From: Limnobacter sp.
GTDB lineage: Bacteria > Pseudomonadota > Gammaproteobacteria > Burkholderiales > Burkholderiaceae_B
Assembly (NCBI GenBank): GCA_029866125.1
Contig: JARWZZ010000010.1
Location: 41,189 to 105,188 of the forward strand
Length of the DNA stretch: 64,000 nucleotides
Direction: 5' to 3'
A program made the translations under genes and the position numbers. Below, piece by piece: positions 45,170 to 55,400 of the stretch (the stretch's first letter is position 1; every line of letters starts with the position of its first letter). The notes beneath the pieces are model-generated. The model saw only the letters and a list, made by a program, of their open reading frames with translations, made no database searches and had not been told where the DNA came from.

Positions 45170-46173
45170 AGGGGGGGTGTTAAACCCAAAACCTTGGCCT
45201 TCATTGGATTGATCACCAAGCTGAATGTTTTCAACGTTTCAACTGGAATTTCCCCTGCAAATTGTTTGGCCTGCACAATCTGCTTGGCTTTGAATCCTGC
45301 AAATTGCCCCACCTCAAAGTAGCTGCAAATCAGTCCGATCAAGGCGCCTGCATCCATCAATTGTTCGGTGCTTGCAAAAGTGGGAAGGCCTAAATCATGA
45401 GCAGCGGGTATCACGGTTTTTGCGGCATGCACCCCCACAAACGAGTCTGGTGGCAAGTACAACCATTGCGCTCCTGCATCCTTCAAAGCCTTCACTTTTT
45501 GGGGCAAGTTGTCAGGCATCGGCTTGCCACTTGCATCCAAATCAGCTCGTTCAACCCGCAAGGTTTTGCCTTGCGCTTTGAGCACGTCTTCCAGCAATTG
45601 ATGTGTTACCGCAGAGTTATTCTCCGCCGGGTTGTACAGCATGCCCAAAGTTTTGAATGGTCGATAATTTGAAATGGCTTGAAGTTGGGACTCCAGTTCC
45701 GCCACGTGGTACACCCCGGTGATGGCCCGTTTGTTGAACTGAAGTTCAGGCACAATGCCCGAGCTGACTGGCGCCGCCACCAATGCAAACACCACCGGGC
45801 AGTTGAGGCGCACAGCATCATTGATTTTCACATCAGGGCTTGGCTTAAAGCCCGCATATGCCCCCACAGCACCCAGGGTTACACTCGTGCCCCAAGTTAA
45901 AACCAAGTCTGGCTTTTGTTGGTTGAGTGCCGCCACAATGCCCGGAAGTTTGCTGTTGTCACGGGCCAAGTCATACTCAAGGTAAACAGGTTGAATGCCT
46001 TGGCTTTCAAGGTAAGACTTAAAACCCTGCTCCACATCAGTTTGCCCGCGGAAGGTAACAATGCCAATTTTTGGGCGAATCACAACCTGAGTTTGCGCCC
46101 ATGCAGTGGGGCCAACGCGCCACAGCGGCAATCCCAAACCCGCTAAAACAATTCGTCGTCTAGAGTCCCTCAC
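45136..46173 (-). CDS. ABC-type periplasmic binding protein (PF04392-like)
   Basis: 345 residues from GTG 46173, AGGAG six bases upstream, with a twin-Arg/hydrophobic signal (RRRIVLAGLGLPLW...AWA). KIGIVTFRGQTDVEQGFKSYLESQG, NQQKPDLVLTWGTSVTLGAVG, KTLGMLYNPAENNSAV, and LPTFASTEQLMDAGALIGLICSYFEVG match the ABC_sub_bind family, distantly like the LsrB/CheY fold. There is no permease or ATPase nearby; the gene lies four bases after the MFS gene in an operon. It may serve as a receptor that presents a ligand to the membrane sensors rather than a transporter. Confidence 0.8.
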   Translation of the reverse strand: MRDSRRRIVLAGLGLPLWRVGPTAWAQTQVVIRPKIGIVTFRGQTDVEQGFKSYLESQGIQPVYLEYDLARDNSKLPGIVAALNQQKPDLVLTWGTSVTLGAVGAYAGFKPSPDVKINDAVRLNCPVVFALVAAPVSSGIVPELQFNKRAITGVYHVAELESQLQAISNYRPFKTLGMLYNPAENNSAVTHQLLEDVLKAQGKTLRVERADLDASGKPMPDNLPQKVKALKDAGAQWLYLPPDSFVGVHAAKTVIPAAHDLGLPTFASTEQLMDAGALIGLICSYFEVGQFAGFKAKQIVQAKQFAGEIPVETLKTFSLVINPMKAKVLGLTPPLQMFGVAKFKS

Positions 46174-46176
46174 GCG

Positions 46177-48663
46177 TCACTCCTTCATGCGCAATGTGCA
46201 ATACGACAACCCCGCACACACCGCTGCACATGCGCCAAAAATCACCAGCACTTGTTCAGCATTCAGCCAAGTCAACAACCAAGCCACCACCAGCGGCCCC
46301 ATTGCATTGCCAAACCTTTCAATCAGTCGATAAGTGCCCAACCAAGCAAAAGGCGACAATTGCGGGGCAAAGCGGCTTTGGTAAATTTGCACCAAACTTC
46401 CCTGCGATGAAATACTGGATGCTTGCCCAAAACCCAAGGTCAGCGCCACACCCAGCGCAAGCCATGTCCAAGTGCTTGACCTGTCCAGTTGGAATAACTC
46501 AAACACACCCGCAAGCACCAGCAATGGCAAAAGTCCCAGCGATGCAGAAATTAACAGGCCCAAGCTGACGCTGCGGCTTGCCACTAGGGTTGCTGTGTTT
46601 TTACCTGCGTTCTTACCGACGTCTTCTCTCGCGTGCTTTTCCGCGTTGGCCTTGGCCTGCCAGCGCTTTGCCAACCAAGGTGCCAAAATCAACATCAACA
46701 AGCCGTAAAGTAAAATCAATCGGCCACTGACGCTGGCGCTGGATTCTGATACCTCGGCCAACGTTTTAGGCAACAGGTAAAACAGCAACCCGGTTAACAT
46801 CATTTTTGCTGGTACGGCTGCAAAAAGGCTCAGGCTCAAAAGCTTGGGGTTGCTTAAGCCAGGTAAGAAGCTCGCATTCTTTGATGCTTCACGAGGTGAT
46901 GAATTATTCACCTCCTCGCTATTCACTTCATCGGTATTCATCTTCACTTTAGCCATCTTCTCGTCATGCGTGCCTATTGCTTGCTGCCGTTGTGGCACCA
47001 AAAGCAGCGCAGCCGCCAACGGCGACAGCACAGCCATTGCCACTGCAGCAGGGGTGCCAAAGTTGTCTGCCAACAGTCCGCCAAACGCGGGTCCCACGAC
47101 AGTAGCCGCCATAATTGCAGCCACCAAGCTGGCAAAAGCCAAGGTTCGTCGTTCTGGCCCAAACCGCATCAACAAAACACTTTGTGCAGCCACAAAAGCG
47201 CAGGCATAGCCCACGCCTGCCAAGCCGCGTCCCAAGAACAACAATTCCGCATTGGGGGCCAGCCCAGTTAAACCTTGAGCCAAAGCCGTTAAGCCGCAAC
47301 CCCACATCATCAAGTTAAATGCCTGTACTTCAGTGTGTATCCGGTTCAAAACGGGTTGGGACAAAGCCACCACAATCATAAAAATACTGATGGATAGGCT
47401 ACCCACCCAAGCCCCACTTAGCGCAGGCAACCACACAGGGTCCAACACCGCAGCATAATTGGGCAAAAAGGGCCGCAAAAACTCCTCGCTCAGGAAAAAC
47501 AAAAACAGGGCTGGTTTTAGTCGGTCGGCACCCGGCGCAGTCAAGGGCGTATTGGAAAGTGTGATGGCAGGTTTGCCGCTAAGTGGTACCTCACTGGATT
47601 GCCCCGGCCCCTTAAACTGTGCGAAGAAGAAAAACATCACCACAGCCAGCGTCAAATAATCCAGCAGTAGGTTCAGTTTTAAGGTGCTTAAAAACTCGGG
47701 GTTGGGTACAAAAAGCAGCTGTGCCCCGCCATCCAAATTCACAGGGCTGGACTGTAAATCCGAGGTGGCTGGCAACAATTGCGCAGCGTTGAGCGCCCCA
47801 TCTGCAGCAAGCTTCCTCACGGTTTGTAACTCAGTATTCTGCGCAAGCAGTTGTTCAATTCTCACAGTCAAATCTGAGAAATCAGCCTGGCCAAAGCCCT
47901 GCTCAATCGCCTTGTTCCATAAGTTTTGTTCGGCCTGTGCCAAGCTGCGCACCCGCTCCGTCAAAATGGGTTTCGCGGCTTGGTCCATGTCTTCAAAAAG
48001 GCTGGCCGCCATCACCAACATACCCAAAGTGCTTATCAAGGTGAGGTGCCAAAGTTGCGAGTTTTGCCCTGGGGCTCGCATGGCTGGCATCACCAGTAAA
48101 ATCAATACCCCAGCCAAACACAAACCACCCAGCACCATTCGCGACTTCTGTATCAATGAGTCCTTCAGGCTATTCAAGTCTGTGGCCTTGTAACTCAACT
48201 TCAATGCACCAATCGGCTGGTCAAAGGTATTCAGCACAGGCAACAGCACATGGTTCACTTCACCTTTGCCTTCAAGCTCCACTGGTTTTTTTAACTTCAA
48301 GGCTTTGGGAATTGCCGCCAAAACATCCGCTTGTTCCCTCAGTGGTTCCGGCACGGATTGGGCCACAATTTCACCAGTTGTACTGACCCATGCCAAATGC
48401 GTAAATCGCGAATTGCCCAGTTGAAGTTGGGCCAACTGGCCTTGCTGCAAAAACGTGTTGGGGTACAAGCCCAATGCGTAAGCCTCTTGAATTTGGCGTA
48501 CCAGCGGATTGGCGGCTGAAACGGCTGTTTGCCTCAACATCTCATGCAACACGCCTGAAGTTTTCGCAATCAGCAGCACATTGGCAAAAACCAGCATCAG
48601 CACCAAAGCCACCAGCAGGCCAAAGCCAGAAAGGGAAGGGCGTAACAAGCGTCTAGTACTCAT
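46177..48663 (-). CDS. MFS transporter with N-terminal periplasmic sensory domain
   Basis: 828 residues, about twice a normal MFS protein. The first 360 residues hold a helix (GFGLLVALVLMLVFANVLLI), a Cache-like periplasmic part (QIQEAYALGLYPNTFLQ, FTHLAWVSTTGEIVAQSVPE), then two close helices and a second periplasmic part with a coiled coil (residues about 225-330), and one more helix. From about 395 a twelve-helix MFS region follows (RGLAGVGYACAFVAAQSVLLMRFGPERRTLAF). The domain layout resembles a chemoreceptor input fused to a transporter. The operon includes the binding protein. It may import or sense a small molecule. Confidence 0.75.
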   Translation of the reverse strand: MSTRRLLRPSLSGFGLLVALVLMLVFANVLLIAKTSGVLHEMLRQTAVSAANPLVRQIQEAYALGLYPNTFLQQGQLAQLQLGNSRFTHLAWVSTTGEIVAQSVPEPLREQADVLAAIPKALKLKKPVELEGKGEVNHVLLPVLNTFDQPIGALKLSYKATDLNSLKDSLIQKSRMVLGGLCLAGVLILLVMPAMRAPGQNSQLWHLTLISTLGMLVMAASLFEDMDQAAKPILTERVRSLAQAEQNLWNKAIEQGFGQADFSDLTVRIEQLLAQNTELQTVRKLAADGALNAAQLLPATSDLQSSPVNLDGGAQLLFVPNPEFLSTLKLNLLLDYLTLAVVMFFFFAQFKGPGQSSEVPLSGKPAITLSNTPLTAPGADRLKPALFLFFLSEEFLRPFLPNYAAVLDPVWLPALSGAWVGSLSISIFMIVVALSQPVLNRIHTEVQAFNLMMWGCGLTALAQGLTGLAPNAELLFLGRGLAGVGYACAFVAAQSVLLMRFGPERRTLAFASLVAAIMAATVVGPAFGGLLADNFGTPAAVAMAVLSPLAAALLLVPQRQQAIGTHDEKMAKVKMNTDEVNSEEVNNSSPREASKNASFLPGLSNPKLLSLSLFAAVPAKMMLTGLLFYLLPKTLAEVSESSASVSGRLILLYGLLMLILAPWLAKRWQAKANAEKHAREDVGKNAGKNTATLVASRSVSLGLLISASLGLLPLLVLAGVFELFQLDRSSTWTWLALGVALTLGFGQASSISSQGSLVQIYQSRFAPQLSPFAWLGTYRLIERFGNAMGPLVVAWLLTWLNAEQVLVIFGACAAVCAGLSYCTLRMKE

Positions 48664-48765
48664 CCGGGGGCTAATGTAGAGTCAATGTTGTAAGTAAAAT
48701 AACTATTTTTTATAAGCATAAATGAATATGGGCTTCCACATGGCGCTAAAAAGGGGTGTGTTCCG

Positions 48766-49803
48766 TTGAGTTCCAACCCATTTCAAGATTGGCATGGCTT
48801 CCAGCAACAGGTGGAGCAATATCAATCCCAAATGTCAGAACCCCTGCGCGATTGGCAAACCCTGCCGCATGCCCCTCAATCCCATCACGGGCCAACAGCG
48901 CGCACCCATGTGCTGAGGTGGGGCAGCAGCCCTAGCAAACCGCTGCTGGTTTGCGCCGGGGGTATAGTCAATCAGGCCTATCGTTTTACCCGCTTGGCCG
49001 AAAGTTTGCAGGATGAGTTCGAAGTTCTCGCATTTGACTGGTATGGCCGTGGCCACAGCGACTGGCTGGCCGACCCCTCCGGCTATCAATTCACCCACAA
49101 TATTCAACAACTGCTGGGTGTTTTGGATGCGCATGCCCACCGCGCCATTCATGTGCTGGGTTCTTCCTTGGGCGGGCTGTGTGCGATTGCGGCTCAAGCG
49201 CAAAGGCCCGGCTTAATCCAATCTATCGTGCTTAACGATGTAGGCCCCCACATGGCGTCCAGCCGTCGCGCCCGCCGCGCCGCCGCATTGTTAAAGCCCC
49301 GGCTATTTACCAACCCCTCACAACTGCAATCCAAAGTAGGTGTATCTGAAAAAAACTCGGGCCCCATCCCCGCTGACTTGAATGATTGGCTGGCCTACAA
49401 AGCCACGCGCTGGAGCGCCTGCCAAAATGGTCGGGTGTATCGCTATGACCCAACCAGCATGGAGGTTTACTTCCAAGAAAGCGCCAGCGATATTCTTTTG
49501 TGGAACGAATGGGCGCAGCGCACCTGCCCCGTATTGTTAATCCACGGGCTGCAAAGCGACGCTTTGGACATGGCTCAAATTCAGCACATGCAAAAGTCCT
49601 CGACTTCCCAGTTTGACCTTTTTTGTATTCCCGACGCGGGCCACACGCCATCGCTTTGCGTACCCGGGCACATTGAGCCGCTTAAGGCTTGGTTAACTAA
49701 AATGGCTGTACAATCAGGGTTTTCGCCTGAAGAGTCGCGCCATGCTGCTGATGATCGACAATTACGACAGTTTCACCTTCAATCTGGTCCAGTACTTCGG
49801 TGA
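48766..49803 (+). CDS. Alpha/beta hydrolase
   Basis: 345 residues from TTG 48766 with AAGGGG nine bases upstream. [20 protein letters not shown] (oxyanion region), [26 protein letters not shown] with the GxSxG-type Ser nucleophile, [11 protein letters not shown] and DAGHTPSLC with the His. A generic esterase/lipase fold; substrate unknown. Its last 62 bases overlap trpG in another frame, so trpG is likely translated from its message. Confidence 0.88.
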   Translation: MSSNPFQDWHGFQQQVEQYQSQMSEPLRDWQTLPHAPQSHHGPTARTHVLRWGSSPSKPLLVCAGGIVNQAYRFTRLAESLQDEFEVLAFDWYGRGHSDWLADPSGYQFTHNIQQLLGVLDAHAHRAIHVLGSSLGGLCAIAAQAQRPGLIQSIVLNDVGPHMASSRRARRAAALLKPRLFTNPSQLQSKVGVSEKNSGPIPADLNDWLAYKATRWSACQNGRVYRYDPTSMEVYFQESASDILLWNEWAQRTCPVLLIHGLQSDALDMAQIQHMQKSSTSQFDLFCIPDAGHTPSLCVPGHIEPLKAWLTKMAVQSGFSPEESRHAADDRQLRQFHLQSGPVLR

Positions 49804-50320
49804 GCTGGGCCAACAGGTGCATGTGGTCCGTAACGACGCCATCACCGTTGAAGAAGCGCTGGCGCTCAACCCTTCCGCAATTTGCATTTCCCCCGGGCCT
49901 TGCGACCCTGCCCAAGCGGGCATTTCAATCGCATTGATTAAAGCGGCTGCGGGCAAAATTCCCCTGCTGGGTGTGTGTTTGGGGCATCAAGCGATTGGAG
50001 AAGCGTTTGGCGGCAAAATAGTGCGCGCCAAAACCATCATGCACGGCAAAACCTCCCCAGTGCACCACAAAAATTTGGGTGTTTTCGAAGGGCTGCCCAA
50101 CCCGCTTACTGCCATTCGCTACCACTCCTTGGCCATTGAGCGCAGCTCCATTCCCGATTGCTTGGAAATCACGGCCGAAACCGCAGACGGCGAAATCATG
50201 GGCGTGCGCCACAAAACCCTGGACATCGAAGGCGTGCAATTTCACCCCGAATCCATTTTGAGTGACCGCGGCCACGACTTGCTGAAAAACTTTCTCAAGC
50301 GCGTGCCTCAGCCCGCGTAA
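49742..50320 (+). CDS. trpG: Anthranilate synthase component II (glutamine amidotransferase)
   Basis: 192 residues. [48 protein letters not shown] with the nucleophile Cys, and [20 protein letters not shown] with His and Glu. Supplies ammonia to TrpE; the same subunit may serve p-aminobenzoate synthase. Overlaps the hydrolase gene. Confidence 0.95.
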   Translation: MLLMIDNYDSFTFNLVQYFGELGQQVHVVRNDAITVEEALALNPSAICISPGPCDPAQAGISIALIKAAAGKIPLLGVCLGHQAIGEAFGGKIVRAKTIMHGKTSPVHHKNLGVFEGLPNPLTAIRYHSLAIERSSIPDCLEITAETADGEIMGVRHKTLDIEGVQFHPESILSDRGHDLLKNFLKRVPQPA

Positions 50321-50401
50321 AAGGTTTGAATTGAGCTAGTGACTCGCTGCTCATGTCCTGCCAAGCTTCTGCGCCAATCACCATTTGATTAGATTTAATC
50401 C

Positions 50402-51445
50402 ATGACCAACCCAAGCTTTCAACTGCCGCCCCTGCTTAATCAACTCTTCGCGGGGCAAGATTTGTCCGAGCAAGACACAACAGCGGCTTTCACCGCCCTG
50501 TTGAGTGGCGAGCTGACTCCCGCCCAAATCGCAGGTTTACTCGTTGCATTGCGAATCAAAGGCGAAACCCCCACTGAAGTGGCTGCTGCCGCAGGGGTTA
50601 TGCGCAAGTTGGTCACCCCGGTTGAGCTGCCTGCGGGCATGGAAGTCATCGACCTGTGCGGCACCGGTGGCGACGGGGCCCACACCTTCAATATTTCCAC
50701 TGCAGCCATGTTTGTGTTGGCTGCGGCGGGGGTTAAAGTGGCCAAGCATGGCGGGCGCAGCGTGTCATCCAGTTCAGGCAGTGCCGACGCTCTCGAAGCA
50801 TTAGGCGCCAACATCAATCTCAAGCCTGCACAAGTTGCTCAGTCCATTATTCAAACCGGTTTGGGCTTCATGTTTGCCCCCAACCACCACAGCGCCATGC
50901 GGTTTGCAGGCCCAGTGCGTAAAGAGCTCGGCGTGCGCACTGTCTTCAATGTGCTGGGGCCATTGACCAATCCCGCTGGCGCCACCCAGCAAGTCATGGG
51001 CGTGTATTCCAAAAATTTGCTTAGGCTACAAGCCGAGGTGCTTAAGCGCTTAGGCTCCACCAAGGCCATGATTGTGCACGGTGAAAATGGCATGGACGAG
51101 CTGTGCGTCGAGTGCGACAGCCACGTGGCTGAACTGCGCGACGGCGAAATCCGCGAGTACACACTCAGCCCCGAATCCTTGGGCCTCAAACGCTCCTCCC
51201 ACGACGCCCTCAAAGCCAAATCAGTGGACGAGTCCAAAGCAAAAATTCTCGCAGCCCTCCAAGGCCACGAAGGTGCTGTCACCGACATCGTGGTGTTAAA
51301 TGCAGGCGCTGGCATATACGCCGCAAACCGCACCGCCACATTACAAGAAGGGGTTGAATTGGCGCGTAGCGTCATCCTTCAAGGCTTGGCCACACGCAAA
51401 CTTCAAGAGTTTGTCGAGTTCACCCAAACCATCAGCAAAGATTAA
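50402..51445 (+). CDS. trpD: Anthranilate phosphoribosyltransferase
   Basis: 347 residues. DLCGTGGDGAHTFNISTAAMFVLA is the phosphoribosyl-binding loop (CGTGGD), KHGGRSVSSSSGSADALEALG and MFAPNHHSAM follow; all normal for TrpD. Second step of tryptophan synthesis. Confidence 0.95.
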   Translation: MTNPSFQLPPLLNQLFAGQDLSEQDTTAAFTALLSGELTPAQIAGLLVALRIKGETPTEVAAAAGVMRKLVTPVELPAGMEVIDLCGTGGDGAHTFNISTAAMFVLAAAGVKVAKHGGRSVSSSSGSADALEALGANINLKPAQVAQSIIQTGLGFMFAPNHHSAMRFAGPVRKELGVRTVFNVLGPLTNPAGATQQVMGVYSKNLLRLQAEVLKRLGSTKAMIVHGENGMDELCVECDSHVAELRDGEIREYTLSPESLGLKRSSHDALKAKSVDESKAKILAALQGHEGAVTDIVVLNAGAGIYAANRTATLQEGVELARSVILQGLATRKLQEFVEFTQTISKD

Positions 51446-51460
51446 GCAAGGTAGAAATTG

Positions 51461-52249
51461 ATGAGCGACATTCTCGAAAAAATTCTTCAAACCAAACGCG
51501 AAGAAATTGCGCAGGGCAAACAAATCCTGTCCGAAGTGCAGTGGTTGAACAAAGCCCGAGGTTTGTCCCCAACACGCGGCTTTACCCAAGCCATGCAAAA
51601 CACCGTCGCAGCAGGCAAGCCCGCAGTGATTGCCGAGATCAAACGCGCCAGCCCCAGCAAAGGCATCCTGCGCGAGCCCTTTGACCCAGTGGAAATCGCC
51701 AAAAGTTATGCCGAACACGGCGCCACCTGTTTGTCCGTACTCACTGATGTGCAGTACTTCAAAGGCGCACCCCAGTACTTGGACATGGCCCGTCAAGCCA
51801 GCGGCTTACCTTGCATACGTAAAGATTTCATCATCGACAGCTATCAGGTGGTACAAGCCCGTGCATTGGGCGCAGATGCCATTTTGCTCATAGTCTCGGC
51901 GCTTGAATTGCCGCAATTGCTGGAACTTGAAGCCTGCGCGAACGAGCTTGGCATGGACGTCTTGGTTGAAGTGCATGATGCCGACGAAATGCAAACCGCC
52001 TTGCAGCTCAAAACACCACTGATTGGTGTGAACAACCGCAATCTGCGCACCTTTGAAGTGTCCTTGCAAACCACCTTGGATTTGAAAGAGGTCGTGGCTG
52101 AGTCACGTCTTCTGGTGACTGAAAGCGGAATTCTCAGCCGTGCAGATGTAGAACTTATGCGCTCCAACGGCATTCATGCGTTCTTGGTGGGTGAGGCATT
52201 CATGCGGGCCGAGTCGCCCGGGTTGGCCTTGGCCAATCTGTTTGGTTAA
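51461..52249 (+). CDS. trpC: Indole-3-glycerol phosphate synthase
   Basis: 262 residues from ATG 51461. [61 protein letters not shown] and ITESG-type [12 protein letters not shown] are the TrpC barrel active site (Glu, Lys, Lys). It follows trpD by 15 bases and ends the trpGDC part. Confidence 0.95.
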   Translation: MSDILEKILQTKREEIAQGKQILSEVQWLNKARGLSPTRGFTQAMQNTVAAGKPAVIAEIKRASPSKGILREPFDPVEIAKSYAEHGATCLSVLTDVQYFKGAPQYLDMARQASGLPCIRKDFIIDSYQVVQARALGADAILLIVSALELPQLLELEACANELGMDVLVEVHDADEMQTALQLKTPLIGVNNRNLRTFEVSLQTTLDLKEVVAESRLLVTESGILSRADVELMRSNGIHAFLVGEAFMRAESPGLALANLFG

Positions 52250-52259
52250 ATTATTTAAG

Positions 52260-52294
52260 TTTGTCCTAGACAAATCGAATTGTCTGTGTATAAT
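52260..52294 (+). promoter_or_regulatory. Promoter with TTTGTCCTAGACAAA palindrome
   Basis: TAGACA (52267-52272), 16 bases, TATAAT (52289-52294) is a good sigma70 promoter. The -35 lies inside the 15-base palindrome TTTGTC-CTA-GACAAA (52260-52274), which could be an operator. Its core recurs at 10012 (minus) and 62688. Confidence 0.55.
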
Positions 52295-52300
52295 TAAATT

Positions 52301-52432
52301 CATGGATTGTCATCGATCGTCCCTAGCCATCGATAGAGCCTCGGTTCTAATTGGCAGTCCAAAACTCAGATATAGCCCATCTATTTTGAGTAAGCACGCT
52401 TAGGAAGCCGCTCTGGTTAGAGCGGCTTTTTT
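52301..52432 (+). ncRNA. Candidate small RNA, about 130 bases
   Basis: The stretch between the promoter ending at 52294 and the terminator at 52406-52436 contains no credible open frame with a ribosome site. A defined promoter and strong terminator on a 130-base non-coding unit is the layout of a bacterial sRNA. It could instead be the end of the trp message. No family was recognised. Confidence 0.4.
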
Positions 52433-52436
52433 TTTA
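52406..52436 (+). terminator. Rho-independent terminator
   Basis: AGCCGCTCT / AGAGCGGCT nine-base stem, four-base loop and a run of nine or more T. Confidence 0.9.
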
Positions 52437-52466
52437 TTCAATCGTCGAATGATGATTGAATTGGAA

Positions 52467-55400
52467 TCACGGCCAAAAAGCTGCCTGCCTTTCCCTCAAC
52501 AGCTTTGCAGCTAACTCATACAAAGCATCGATTTGCTCCGTTTTACTCAAGCACTTCACACCTCGGCCTGCCTTCACCGCCGCAATGATGCGTTGCAGTT
52601 CGGTATTCACCTGCCCATGCGACGCATTCGGATTCCGTTTGATAAATTCCTGGATTTGCTGCGCCACAGCCAAAGCCGGTGCTCTTGTCAAACCTTGGGC
52701 ACTCAGCATGACGTCTTGTGGGGTATCTGAATTCTCGGCAAGTTGTTCCAAATTCGTCATGAGTTGATCTGCAGTCAAATACCGATTTCTGAATTCAGGT
52801 GCCGACTCTGTCAAGTTCACCGTAATCAACTTGCCCTGATCCAACCCATGCTTTTTTCTGAAATGCACTTCATAGTGTTTGCAGTCATTGCTGCTGGTCT
52901 GCTTTTCAACAAGCTCTATCCCTACCAATTCAAAATCGCCGAAAACCGGATTCTCTCCAACCCACAACAAATCACGAATCAAAGCGGATATAGGGGGCTG
53001 AACAGACCGCTCTGGCGACCTCATCCCCAGTGGGGATGTGTAACAAAATATCGATCGGCCTTGGTTTTGCTCATTCTCATCCAACAGCGGCAGCAAAAGT
53101 GGTCTCAGCTGACTTCGATTTTTTAGCGCGTTTCCCACCCAAGGTTCTTTCCCTGTTTGAGTGCTAATCCTATTCAGCTTAAAGCCATCAGGCGAAGAAG
53201 TGACTTCACTTGTGAAGCCACACTCTGCTTGTGACAGCGCTTCCGCACACGGGCTAAGGGCAGGGGAGTTGAACATAGAAAATCTTTCAGTGCTGACTGA
53301 AGAAGCTCCCTGCGGTGTATAAAAACCCTCATTTTCGGTCTCCGATGTAATTTCCAGAGTCAAGTCCATTGGTGATTCGGCCTTGCTTTCCTCAACACCA
53401 TTATCCGCACTGCTGTCTGTGCTGCTGTCTGTGCTGCTGTCTGTGCTGATGTCCATGGGCGAGCTTGGCCTGCTGCTTGCCGCATTAGCAACATAGGGGT
53501 CATACCGAGCGCCCCTGGGCATCTGCACCATAAAATGGTCCTGCCGCAAAATCAAAATAGGGCGGTCAGCAAAGTAGTCAATCAGGCGATTCAATTCCGC
53601 TTTCTTAAACTCTGGCGCCGTGTTGCCTTTGGCTTCACATTGCTTCATGTATTCATCCACAGCAGAGCCGTGTTGTGATGAAACCTGCGCAGTCACCCCA
53701 CCTTCCGTGCTGAATTCCAGTACCAAACACTCCAAACCAAAAGCTCGATGCAACAACAGGGCGGTGTCGCTGGATTGCAATCCCATTGACATTTTTAATT
53801 CATCTGCCCTTAGGCAAATGAGGGGGCGCTCCTTCCTGAAGGCCGGAAGGATATAACTAGAGGCGAATTTCATGTGTGATTCTGCATCAAATGTCGACAA
53901 GCGTCCCCTGTCTTCAGAGTACCCAAGTTCTTGTAGAACCTGAACAGAGGGAGTGCCCGAGCGGAAGTAAACACCTACATTGTTCAAGCCTTTATTTCGA
54001 TCCTCAGCATGGAAGCAGAATTGTTGTGGATTCTCTTGGTAGGCCTTAAGCAAAATCGGTAACAGTCGAAGGTATTCGTATTCAGTCCATCTTTCACCAA
54101 ACATCGCATTCATTTTGCCGGTGGTGTACTCGGGGCTGGGCAATTGATTCAGCAAGGAAAACCACCCCGCCCGTAACCAGCATTCGTTGTCGATTGGAAG
54201 TCCGGTTGCCCGCCTCAGGTATTCTGGCTTGCGGTTTTTTGAAGACATGTCTCTCCACTGATGAGTGTTCTCAAGTTTGCTTTGAATCTCGCTATAAATT
54301 TCTCTGTGGTCACCGTCATCAACACGTTGACACCAGCTGCTCGAACTTTTAGCGATCTCTGGCGAGGCACCCTCTGCCGCCAAGATAATTGCACCCCCTG
54401 GCGTGTTGTCTGGTAGTCCAAACTCCCTGGCTTTAGAAAGTCGCTCTGCTTCCATTGCCGCTTTGGTTTCCCGGGTAATTCGTTGCGCTTCTTCAACTTT
54501 TGATTTTCGTAAAGTTTCCGCTTCTTCAAAGGTAGTCATCTTCAGGCTCACCTTGTGAGCCTTATTTTCACATGCCTTAATGCACAATGGATGGAGTGTT
54601 TGTTTGTCTATTTTTGCGATGGATATATACAGTTCAATTGGGTACAAATCATTCTCATCGACAATTCCACCATTTCGGAATTCCTCCAGATGTCCTCTCG
54701 CTGTACCTATTACATAATCAACAACCTGGTTTATGTCGCTTATGGGCACCCAGCAGCCCTCGAACTCCAACGCCCAGTGACAATCGCCAGCCTGTACGTC
54801 TCGATTGCTCAAATATTCGAAGGTGCGAGCAACCCCCGGAATAAAAGTATCAAAATGCAAATGTTTCCCTTGATCGAACTGCTGCGGATCTTTACAAGGT
54901 ATGCGATTGTAGATGGACTCACTTCCTTGAGAAAAATCCTCCGTATCCCCACGGTTTATGTCAACCAAAGGCAGACTTTCTGTCTCTGATTCATGACCAA
55001 TTCTTTTAACGGTCAGTAGGTTTTGAATCAAATATTTCAGGGCTTGTTCAGGAGTGGGGTTGTTACTTCTTTGCCTCTGGGATTGACTGATGTATCTCAC
55101 ACTCTCGTTGTTAAGTGCGTATGCATTTGTCCTTGATTTAATCGTTGTGCAACGACTTTCAGTTTTTAGTTTTTGCACAAGCCTATCTACCTGTGCGCAG
55201 CCTAAGTCTCTTCCGCTTTCCAAATCTTTTTTAACCTGCATACGAAATGCTTCGGTCTCTGTATTCAAAAGCGCGGCTAGCAGCTCTAATACCGCTTTGT
55301 CATGGTCAAGTACTTCTACCTTCCCGTTGTTCAAAATAAGTTTGGGCATACCCGTTGTCTGGCTATGCCCCAGCCCCCCTTGAAACAAAGTTGGCCCTAA

